From the NCBI GenBank assembly GCA_900556525.1, contig USOZ01000151.1, positions 1 through 5,043 on the forward strand: a DNA stretch of 5,043 nt. Reading direction: 5' to 3'. Both the position numbers and the translations under genes were made by a program. This DNA comes from an uncultured Oscillospiraceae bacterium (GTDB lineage Bacteria > Bacillota > Clostridia > Oscillospirales > Ruminococcaceae). The notes under the pieces are model-generated. The model was not told the DNA's origin, ran no database searches, and worked only from the letters and a program-made list of their open reading frames with translations. Shown piece after piece: positions 1-5,043 of this stretch (its first letter is position 1; every line of letters starts with the position of its first letter).

Positions 1-584
1 GAGGGCAAGCACATCGCCGTGTAGCCGACAGGCACGAGAGAGGACATGAAGTCCGCGATATCGTCGCGCTTCCAGCCGAAGTTGAAAGCCGTTCCGATTC
101 CCGCGTGCGGGCAGCCGTCGCTCATCGCAACGAAAACATCACCCTCCTGCAGCTTTATCTGCGACTTGAAAATGCTCTTTCCGCCGATGCTGAGCTCCGT
201 CTCCGTATATTTGAACGGTTCGCAGTCGCGTATCATTATAACGTGCGGATTGTCGTACTGTATTATCTCGGCAGTTTCGTTGTTTATGAGATGTATGATG
301 GTGAAGGTCGAATAGGCGACTCCGCGCACCGAGCATATCGGCAGCGTTGCGGCTATGGTTGACACGCACTCCTCGAGCGGCAGACCCTCGGCCATCATGG
401 TCGATATTATTTTTGAGGTGAGGGTGGAGAGAATGCTGGCTTTTACGCCGCTTCCGAGTCCGTCCGCGAGCACGATGACAGTTGAATTTTCGTCCTGTTC
501 AATTATGTCAACGTGGTCGCCGCAGAGCTGTTCGCCCTCGTGGTTTATACTCTTCCAGCCTATCTCGGCGCAGAGGTTATTCAT
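1..584 (-). CDS. SpoIIE/PP2C-type serine phosphatase, N-terminal part (3' end outside window)
   Basis: The minus-strand frame is open from the ATG at 582-584 to the window edge: 194 complete codons with no stop. Translated by hand it begins MNNLCAEIGWKSINHEGEQL. Metal-binding motifs of the SpoIIE/PP2C phosphatase family are visible: CGDHVD at 21-26 (D23), ADGLGSG at 40-46 (D41, G42) and MSDG at 154-157 (D156). The length so far covers most of a PP2C-like core; relatives found beside HydS can be longer, and the end is not seen. There is no N-terminal membrane or sensor domain, so the input must come from a partner. The start overlaps the hydS stop by 8 nt (ATGAATAA), which makes HydS the natural partner. 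Family members dephosphorylate serine on anti-anti-sigma-type proteins (SpoIIAA-like); the target here is unknown. This region is richer in G+C than the middle of hydS. Confidence 0.88.
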   Translation of the reverse strand, partial: MNNLCAEIGWKSINHEGEQLCGDHVDIIEQDENSTVIVLADGLGSGVKASILSTLTSKIISTMMAEGLPLEECVSTIAATLPICSVRGVAYSTFTIIHLINNETAEIIQYDNPHVIMIRDCEPFKYTETELSIGGKSIFKSQIKLQEGDVFVAMSDGCPHAGIGTAFNFGWKRDDIADFMSSLVPVGYTAMCLP

Positions 585-2250
585 TGCTGATCGACTCCTT
601 GAGCTTGGATAGCGCTATCTTGGTTTCCGCCGCAGTCTCGCCGAGCAGGGATGCAATCTCCTGAACGATGCGCATCTGCTTGTCAACGACCTTGTCGGCT
701 ATTTCGACTGTCTGGCGGCTGATGTTTTCTTTCTGCTCGCGCACCGTCTCCTCCTGCGTAACATCGCGCATTATGCAGATGAGCAGGCGGTATTCCTTAT
801 CGTATATTATAGTTTCCTCAACATACTTGTCGTATTCGGCGAGGTACATGGGCTTGTCGTGTATATTTCTGCCCGTTTGAAGAACGGTGAGGAAATCCTG
901 CGGGTCGAGCACGCGCACAACGCCGTCTCCGAGAATATCGGAGGGTGAGCGGAGATTCATGATTTTGAGCGCAGCCTTGTTTATCTGCTGAACTTCGAGC
1001 TTTTCATTAAGAACAATAAGACCGTTCGGCGTATTACGCACGATCGTGTCGGAGAAGCTCTCCGCCTTATCCTTGAGGTACGGCAGGCACATCGAAATTT
1101 CAGCTTTTCCGTGATAAATAGCTATTGCCTTTTCGCGGCAGGTATTGTACCCGCACGAACCGCAGTTAAGTTCATCAGACGGCTTCGTCTTACCCATCTG
1201 ACGCAGAATTTCGCGAATTTCGGATTCCTTCGGCGGCTGGAGCTTTCTTTCAATGATAGTGAACTTCTTCTGTAAAGTGAGTTCATCCGGCTGTTCAACG
1301 ACAAAATCTTTCTTTCCGGCGAATCTGGATACCGACATATAATCCTTGACGGGAGAACGGTGATATTTCTCCATAACAGGTCCGCCTATACAGCTTCCCA
1401 CGCAGGCTGACATCTCAATAAAGCAGCGGTGGATTTTCCCGCTCTGAATATCTCTGAGCGCCGCTATGCAGTTATCCGTGCCGTCAATGGCCATATATGT
1501 ATAATTGCTGTTGCTGAGATCCATTGTTTTGAGTATGCCGCCCGTTGTCGGGAAAAATCTCGCACGACTGTTATCGTCTGAATCAAGCTTCTGTTCGATT
1601 TCAATTCCCTCAGCCTTGAGCCAAGCGGTAAGCTCGTCAAACGTCAGCACAGCGTCCGTTATACCGTCATAATGCTGAGCCTCGTCTTTTTTCGCAACAC
1701 ACGGTCCGATAAAAACGGTCTTAGCGTTCGGATAACGGCGCTTTATATCCTTGCAGTGTGCCTGCATCGGCGAAAGTATATCCGCAAGATACGGCATCTG
1801 CTCGGTGAAATATTTCTGAATAAGCAGATTTACCGCGTGACAGCACGAAGAAATTATAATATCGCGGCTTTCCTCGTTTATCATTTTCTCGTACTGATTT
1901 TTTACGATCGTTGCACCGACAGCGGTTTCTTCAACATCGTAAAAACCGAGTTTTTTAAGCGCGTCGCGCATTGCGCCGATACCTACTCCCTCATAATTTG
2001 CCACAAACGAGGGGGCAAGACTTACAATAACAGGATCGCCGCTCTGTAAAAGGACGCGAGCCTTTTCCGTTTCATCGACGATCTGCTTCGCATCCTGCGG
2101 ACAGACTACGAAGCACTGACCGCAGAGGATACATTCATCTTCAATAATATACGCCTGATTTCCCGAAAAACGTATAGATTTAACGGGACAGTAGCGTATA
2201 CATTTATAGCAGTTTTTACAGTTGGATTTTTTCAGTGTAAGACAGTCCAT
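577..2250 (-). CDS. hydS: Sensory-type [FeFe]-hydrogenase with PAS domain, HydS (group C)
   Basis: The protein has 557 residues, is cytoplasmic and starts at an ATG behind AGGAG (spacing 9 nt). The domains in order are as follows. Residues 1-55 form a two-[4Fe-4S] ferredoxin domain (C11, C14, C17, C21; C40, C43, C46, C50). Residues about 70-310 form the H-cluster domain, with L1 SSCC (C136, C137), L2 GPCVAKKDE (C184) and L3 EMSACVGSC (C283, C287), so all four H-cluster ligands C137, C184, C283 and C287 are kept. Residues about 360-390 form another 4Fe-4S domain (C363, C366, C371, C388). A PAS domain spans about 398-497, and a helical, probably coiled-coil, tail runs from about 500 to 557. The small-subunit-like domain of catalytic hydrogenases is missing and no kinase domain is fused. 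The PAS domain and the loss of methionines near the H-cluster point to H2/redox sensing rather than bulk H2 production. Output probably goes through the overlapping downstream phosphatase gene. H-cluster assembly would need HydE, HydF and HydG from elsewhere in the genome. Confidence 0.92.
   Translation of the reverse strand: MDCLTLKKSNCKNCYKCIRYCPVKSIRFSGNQAYIIEDECILCGQCFVVCPQDAKQIVDETEKARVLLQSGDPVIVSLAPSFVANYEGVGIGAMRDALKKLGFYDVEETAVGATIVKNQYEKMINEESRDIIISSCCHAVNLLIQKYFTEQMPYLADILSPMQAHCKDIKRRYPNAKTVFIGPCVAKKDEAQHYDGITDAVLTFDELTAWLKAEGIEIEQKLDSDDNSRARFFPTTGGILKTMDLSNSNYTYMAIDGTDNCIAALRDIQSGKIHRCFIEMSACVGSCIGGPVMEKYHRSPVKDYMSVSRFAGKKDFVVEQPDELTLQKKFTIIERKLQPPKESEIREILRQMGKTKPSDELNCGSCGYNTCREKAIAIYHGKAEISMCLPYLKDKAESFSDTIVRNTPNGLIVLNEKLEVQQINKAALKIMNLRSPSDILGDGVVRVLDPQDFLTVLQTGRNIHDKPMYLAEYDKYVEETIIYDKEYRLLICIMRDVTQEETVREQKENISRQTVEIADKVVDKQMRIVQEIASLLGETAAETKIALSKLKESISNE
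595..600 (-). promoter_or_regulatory. Ribosome binding site AAGGAG of the phosphatase gene, inside hydS
   Basis: AAGGAG lies in the last codons of hydS, 10 nt before the ATG at 582-584. It supports that ATG as the start of the phosphatase gene and implies translational coupling, since the ATG overlaps the hydS stop region. Confidence 0.75.
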
Positions 2251-2254
2251 ACCG

Positions 2255-2515
2255 TTATACTCCTTCCTTTTTCAGTTCTGCAAGCACTTTATCATTGAAA
2301 AAAGCGCTGAAATTTTCAGGAGTTATCCCCGTATAAATATTGTCGTCAACGGTTATCGTAACGCCTTCGCGGTTGCACTTTCCCGTGCAAAAACTGCCCG
2401 CGAGAGTAATATCACCGTCCAGCTTGTTGTCCGAAATCGCTTTCTGGAACAGCTCAACGAGCTTTTCCGAACCCTTTAAATGGCATGAAGAGCCAACACA
2501 AATCTGAATAATCAT
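2255..2515 (-). CDS. Thioredoxin-fold [2Fe-2S] ferredoxin, second of the tandem pair
   Basis: This 86-residue paralogue of the preceding gene is about half identical to it when aligned by eye. It carries the same cluster motifs, C6-X4-C11 (CVGSSC) and C43-X3-C47 (FCTGKC), and the TPEN segment. It lacks the extra cysteine of the first copy and has a more acidic middle (DNKLDGD). Its ATG (2513-2515) directly follows the TAA of the first copy, with AAGGTG inside the end of that gene as ribosome binding site about 7 nt away, so the two are translationally linked and probably made in similar amounts. Its stop is 4 bp before hydS. Two single-domain copies may form a pair or serve different partners. 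The electron partner is not shown by the sequence; HydS is the obvious candidate. Confidence 0.88.
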   Translation of the reverse strand: MIIQICVGSSCHLKGSEKLVELFQKAISDNKLDGDITLAGSFCTGKCNREGVTITVDDNIYTGITPENFSAFFNDKVLAELKKEGV

Positions 2516-2758
2516 TTACTTCACCTTCGCAAGAATATTTTCGTTGAAGAATTCTTTAACATTCTCCGGAGTAACGGAGTAGAAAGTTCCGTCTATGGTT
2601 ACGCAGACGCCCTGCTGGCATTTGCCCATGCAGAAAGTTCCCGCAAGCTCAGCCTTATCTCCGATATTATTTTCGTTTATGAGATACTGAAGCTGCTCAA
2701 CCACCTGACGCGAGCCTTTAATGTGACATGATGAGCCGATACATACTGTAATTTTCAT
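2516..2758 (-). CDS. Thioredoxin-fold [2Fe-2S] ferredoxin (NuoE/HydC C-terminal-like), first of a tandem pair
   Basis: This is an 80-residue cytoplasmic electron carrier. The four cluster cysteines follow the pattern of the thioredoxin-like [2Fe-2S] family: C6-X4-C11 (CIGSSC) near the N terminus and C43-X3-C47 (FCMGKC) after the central helix region. The conserved SVTPEN segment follows near residues 61-66. This is the fold of the NuoE/HydC subunit of NADH-linked complexes, here as a free single domain. A fifth cysteine, C52, is not shared with its neighbour. The ATG at 2756-2758 is preceded by AAAGGAA with 9 nt spacing. The stop codon abuts the ATG of the second copy. With hydS just downstream, a role in passing electrons to or from the hydrogenase-like sensor is likely, by inference from context. 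Confidence 0.88.
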   Translation of the reverse strand: MKITVCIGSSCHIKGSRQVVEQLQYLINENNIGDKAELAGTFCMGKCQQGVCVTIDGTFYSVTPENVKEFFNENILAKVK

Positions 2759-2786
2759 TTTATGTCGTTCCTTTCAAATGCAGAAA

Positions 2787-2821
2787 GTTTTGTTCCCCGA
2801 AAAAATTTCGAGGAACAAAAC
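2787..2821 (-). terminator. 16-bp hairpin between the phosphotransferase gene and the ferredoxin genes; possible terminator or attenuator
   Basis: Arms at 2821-2806 and 2802-2787 pair over 16 bp with a 3-nt loop (2805-2803). In the minus-strand RNA the only imperfect position is a G-U pair, which on the plus strand would be a C-A mismatch, so the structure suits minus-strand transcripts better. It begins 23 bp after the phosphotransferase stop. The 3' flank in RNA is only UUUCUG, a weak U-tract, so termination may be partial. Only 28 nt separate it from the next ATG, too little for a separate promoter in between. The ferredoxin-hydS genes therefore need readthrough or a promoter overlapping or upstream of the hairpin. 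Confidence 0.55.
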
Positions 2822-2843
2822 CTCTTTTTATGCAAAATTGCTT

Positions 2844-3593
2844 TTATTCGTAATCCACAACGTCGATCCACGAATAGAGGAATTCGCGTTCCGCCGCATT
2901 TCCCTTTACGCTCTGCGAAGCCGCAACGATCGGCATCCACTTCTGAACATACTGAATCGCGGTGTTGCTCTTGTCGCTGAACAGCTTGAGATACTTCTTT
3001 GCGCCGTCAATATCGCCGTTCAGCCAGAACAGCAGGTATGTGCGGGCAGCGTCCGCAGAAGCATTTCCCTGCGTTGCGTGTGACCAGTCAATGATATACG
3101 GCGTTCCGTCATCGGTAATGATGATATTGGAGGGGTTGAAGTCGCCGTGGCAGAGCTTATTGTGCTTTGGCATTGCCTCAAGACGCGTGTGGAGGTCATA
3201 GCGTACCGTCGCGGACAGATCCGTCTGGCTTATCTTGCGGTTCATCTTATCCTTGAGCTTGTTGAGCATAGGGCAGGTCTTGCTGTGCATCTCAAGCTGG
3301 AGAGCAACAAACTGTTCAAGATATTCGTCCTTCTTGTCGGGATTTTCGCTCATGAGCTGCGCTAATGTCTTACCCTTGATAAACTCCGAAATAATCGTCC
3401 ACTTTTTGTCGATCATGGTCACTTCGAGAATTTTCGGGATATGCAGACCGGTTTCTTCAACGCGCGCCTGATTGAGCGCTTCGTTAAGAACGTCAGCCTT
3501 TGAATACTCCTCGTTAAACACCTTTAGGCAGCGGTCGCCGTCGCGATAAACGGTCTTACGGTTTCTAACGGCAATGATTTTGTCCAGATTCAT
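2844..3593 (-). CDS. Phosphotransferase of the aminoglycoside phosphotransferase/choline kinase-like fold (APH superfamily), substrate unknown
   Basis: The product is 249 residues, cytoplasmic, with no signal peptide or membrane segment, and starts at the ATG behind a strong GGAGGA site. It has the small kinase-like fold: a probable ATP-anchoring lysine K24 (CLKVF), candidate helix-C glutamates around 38-47, a hinge near 67-76 (IISEFIKGKTL), the catalytic-loop motif HGDFNPSN at 149-156 (D151 catalytic base, N156 metal ligand) and the metal-binding IDW at 168-170. All key residues are present, so it should transfer phosphate from ATP. The APH superfamily includes antibiotic, choline, ethanolamine, homoserine and sugar kinases, and this sequence does not decide among them. 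Automatic annotation as aminoglycoside resistance would be unsafe. It lies 13 bp behind adhE and is probably co-transcribed with it, which hints at a metabolic or regulatory role tied to ethanol formation; that link is inference. A hairpin follows its stop. Confidence 0.85.
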   Translation of the reverse strand: MNLDKIIAVRNRKTVYRDGDRCLKVFNEEYSKADVLNEALNQARVEETGLHIPKILEVTMIDKKWTIISEFIKGKTLAQLMSENPDKKDEYLEQFVALQLEMHSKTCPMLNKLKDKMNRKISQTDLSATVRYDLHTRLEAMPKHNKLCHGDFNPSNIIITDDGTPYIIDWSHATQGNASADAARTYLLFWLNGDIDGAKKYLKLFSDKSNTAIQYVQKWMPIVAASQSVKGNAAEREFLYSWIDVVDYE

Positions 3594-3600
3594 TATCTTT

Positions 3601-3606
3601 TCCTCC
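3601..3606 (-). promoter_or_regulatory. Ribosome binding site GGAGGA of the phosphotransferase gene
   Basis: GGAGGA sits directly after the adhE stop codon and 7 nt before the ATG at 3591-3593. It fixes the start of the phosphotransferase gene and rules out the longer in-frame reading that begins inside adhE at 3704. Its position in the 13-bp gap suggests that the gene is translated from the adhE transcript. Confidence 0.85.
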
Positions 3607-5043
3607 TTACTTAGCTGATTTTTTAGATTTGCTGTACGTCTTCTTGAAGTTGTGTTCGTCATCTGAAATGCTCTCCTGCGCGTGCGGAACTTTCTTTTCA
3701 ACAAAGTGCTTTCCGTAATAAGCGTCGAGGTACATCTGCTTTATCTCGCTCATGAGCGGATAACGCGGGTTTGCACCCGTGCACTGGTCGTCAAACGCCT
3801 GTTCGGTCATTTCGTCAAGACGGTCGAGGAAATCCTTTTCGTCAATTCCGTAATCCTTTATCGTCTTCTTTATGCCGATTTTTTCCTTTAATTCATTTAT
3901 CGCTTTGATAAGATTTTCGAGCTTTTCTTCGTCATTCTTTCCGCCCAGACCGAGATAATCCGCAACCTCTGCGTAACGTGCAAGTGTATGCGGGTGATCG
4001 TACTGCGAGAAAGTACCCATTTTTGCGGGAACTTCGCTCGCGTTAAAGCGGAGAACTTCTTCAATCATCAGCGCGTTTGCAACGCCGTGCGGGAGGTGGT
4101 GGAACGCGCCGAGCTTATGCGCCATAGAGTGGCACACGCCGAGGAAAGCATTCGCGAATGCCATACCCGCCATCGTAGCGGCGTTAGCCATTTTTTCACG
4201 TGCTTCAACGTCCGTCTGTCCGTTCTCATATGCACGGGGCAGATATTCAAAAATCGTCTTTAACGCCTTGAGCGCAAGTCCGTCGGTATAATCTGTAGCC
4301 ATTACCGAAGCGTAAGCCTCAAGCGCGTGAGTAACCGCGTCGATACCCGAAGCGGAAGTAAGTCCCTTGGGCGCGCTCATGTGGAAATCGGTATCAATAA
4401 TCGCCATATTCGGGAGCAGCTCATAGTCTGCGAGAGGATATTTTACGCCTGTCTGTTCATCGGTGATTACCGCGAACGGCGTAACCTCACTGCCTGTACC
4501 CGCAGATGTCGGGATAGCAATAAAATACGCCTTTTCGCCCATTTTCGGGAAAGTGTAAACACGCTTGCGAATGTCGATAAAGCGCATAGCCATGTCCATA
4601 AAGTCAACCTCGGGGTGTTCATACATTACCCACATGATCTTCGCTGCGTCCATAGCGGAACCGCCGCCGAGCGCGATAATGCAGTCGGGCTGGAACGCCG
4701 TCATCTGCTTTGTGCCTTCCTTTGCGCAGGCGAGCGTCGGGTCAGGAGCAACATCAAAGAATGTGGTGTGCTGGATTCCCATATCGTCAAGTTTATCGGT
4801 TATCGCCTTAGTGTATCCGTTCTGATAAAGGAAGCTGTCGGTCACAATGAACGCTCTTTTCTTGTTCATCACATTCTTCAGCTCGTCAAGCGCTACCGGC
4901 AGGCAGCCTTTCTTAATATAAACCTTCTGAGGCGCTCTGAACCACAACATATTCTGTCTCCTTTCAGCCACGGTCTTGATATTGAGCAGGTGCTTGACGC
5001 CGACGTTTTCGGAAACGGCGTTGCCGCCCCAGGAACCGCATCC
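3607..5043 (-). CDS. adhE: Bifunctional acetaldehyde/alcohol dehydrogenase AdhE, C-terminal part (5' end outside window)
   Basis: The frame is open from the window edge (base 5043) to a TAA at 3607-3609, giving 478 residues, about the last half of a family that is usually about 870-890 residues. The first residues, GCGSWGGN, are the tail of the CoA-acylating aldehyde dehydrogenase half, followed by the linker and the AdhE-typical MLWFRAPQKVY that opens the iron-dependent alcohol dehydrogenase half. In fragment numbering, the NAD-binding GGGS is at 126-129 and the likely Fe ligands are D235, H239 (GIDAVTH), H305 and H319 (CHSMAHKLGAFHHLPHG). All are present, so the enzyme looks intact. AdhE reduces acetyl-CoA to acetaldehyde and then ethanol with NADH, in the cytoplasm, commonly as spirosome filaments. 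A GTG at 4969-4971 could be mistaken for the start of a stand-alone alcohol dehydrogenase, but the upstream frame is clearly AdhE. The C-terminal tail after about residue 450 is Lys/Ser-rich and looks disordered. The kinase-like gene follows 13 bp downstream. Confidence 0.96.
   Translation of the reverse strand, partial: GCGSWGGNAVSENVGVKHLLNIKTVAERRQNMLWFRAPQKVYIKKGCLPVALDELKNVMNKKRAFIVTDSFLYQNGYTKAITDKLDDMGIQHTTFFDVAPDPTLACAKEGTKQMTAFQPDCIIALGGGSAMDAAKIMWVMYEHPEVDFMDMAMRFIDIRKRVYTFPKMGEKAYFIAIPTSAGTGSEVTPFAVITDEQTGVKYPLADYELLPNMAIIDTDFHMSAPKGLTSASGIDAVTHALEAYASVMATDYTDGLALKALKTIFEYLPRAYENGQTDVEAREKMANAATMAGMAFANAFLGVCHSMAHKLGAFHHLPHGVANALMIEEVLRFNASEVPAKMGTFSQYDHPHTLARYAEVADYLGLGGKNDEEKLENLIKAINELKEKIGIKKTIKDYGIDEKDFLDRLDEMTEQAFDDQCTGANPRYPLMSEIKQMYLDAYYGKHFVEKKVPHAQESISDDEHNFKKTYSKSKKSAK
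4958..4964 (-). promoter_or_regulatory. Shine-Dalgarno-like AAAGGAG inside adhE, before an in-frame ATG
   Basis: On the minus strand AAAGGAG lies 7 nt before the in-frame ATG at 4948-4950 (the Met of MLWFRAP), exactly at the start of the alcohol dehydrogenase domain. Sequence and spacing would suit ribosome binding and could yield a separate 447-residue alcohol dehydrogenase. The bases also encode the family-typical ERR linker residues, so the match may be a coincidence of coding. Confidence 0.3.

Noticed and set aside
46..369. Short open frames on both strands near the left edge
   Set aside because: They lie across the phosphatase gene in other frames. The phosphatase frame carries the family motifs (CGDHVD, ADGLGSG, MSDG) and a proper ribosome binding site.
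1672..2049. A plus-strand open frame of 125 codons inside hydS
   Set aside because: It is antisense to the well-supported H-cluster domain, matches no known family by eye and has no operon context; the other plus-strand frames are shadows of the same kind.
577..2250. A main catalytic (H2-producing) hydrogenase HydA
   Set aside because: The PAS domain, helical tail, missing small-subunit-like region, glycine and serine in place of the H-cluster methionines, and the phosphatase neighbour fit the sensory group better, though some catalytic activity is not excluded.
2844..3593. An aminoglycoside resistance gene
   Set aside because: The fold motifs are shared by many small-molecule kinases. The adhE linkage and lack of mobile elements argue for a housekeeping role, and no resistance-subfamily signature is recognised.
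3594..3704. A 37-residue N-terminal extension of the phosphotransferase
   Set aside because: It overlaps the adhE 3' end, is rich in Arg/Lys/Thr as expected for an out-of-frame shadow, and has no good ribosome binding site. The ATG at 3591-3593 has GGAGGA at ideal spacing.
3607..4971. A stand-alone iron alcohol dehydrogenase starting at the GTG at 4969-4971
   Set aside because: The same frame continues upstream to the window edge and encodes the AdhE linker and the end of the aldehyde dehydrogenase half (GCGSWGGN), so the GTG is an internal valine codon.
1..5043. CRISPR arrays, insertion sequences, tRNA/rRNA genes, riboswitches
   Set aside because: No direct repeat arrays, transposase-like frames, inverted-repeat ends or recognisable RNA folds were seen; coding density leaves only the 85-bp gap and a few shorter spacers.

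Overview
The window looks like chromosomal DNA of an anaerobic fermentative Firmicute of the class Clostridia, most plausibly a gut or rumen Ruminococcaceae/Oscillospiraceae member such as Ruminococcus. The reasons are a bifunctional AdhE, a PAS-bearing [FeFe]-hydrogenase of the sensory type (HydS, group C), a SpoIIE-type phosphatase, strong AGGAGG-type ribosome binding sites and a mid-range base composition. The organism is inferred from gene content only.

All six genes are on the minus strand and the window is almost fully coding. Read in the direction of transcription (right to left) they are: the C-terminal part of adhE (5043-3607, N-terminal aldehyde dehydrogenase half outside the window); a small kinase-fold phosphotransferase (3593-2844) 13 bp behind it; an 85-bp gap with a 16-bp hairpin (2821-2787); two tandem paralogous thioredoxin-fold [2Fe-2S] ferredoxins (2758-2516 and 2515-2255, with no base between them); hydS (2250-577); and the start of a SpoIIE/PP2C-type phosphatase (584-1, off the window edge) whose ATG overlaps the hydS stop by 8 nt.

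The ferredoxin-ferredoxin-HydS-phosphatase block reads as a hydrogen or redox sensing device. The [2Fe-2S] proteins and the Fe-S clusters of HydS would exchange electrons with the H-cluster. A PAS domain and C-terminal helix would pass the state on, and the translationally coupled phosphatase would be the output, probably through a partner-switching (anti-sigma/anti-anti-sigma) route. No histidine kinase domain is fused to HydS. This matches the phosphatase-linked subgroup of group C [FeFe]-hydrogenases known from Clostridia.

The interesting neighbourhood is with adhE, the ethanol-forming NADH sink that competes with H2 production for reductant. The sensor lies directly downstream of it on the same strand, separated only by the small kinase-like gene and the hairpin. 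A hydrogen sensor that tunes ethanol versus H2 output is a reasonable hypothesis from this layout, but nothing in the sequence proves it.
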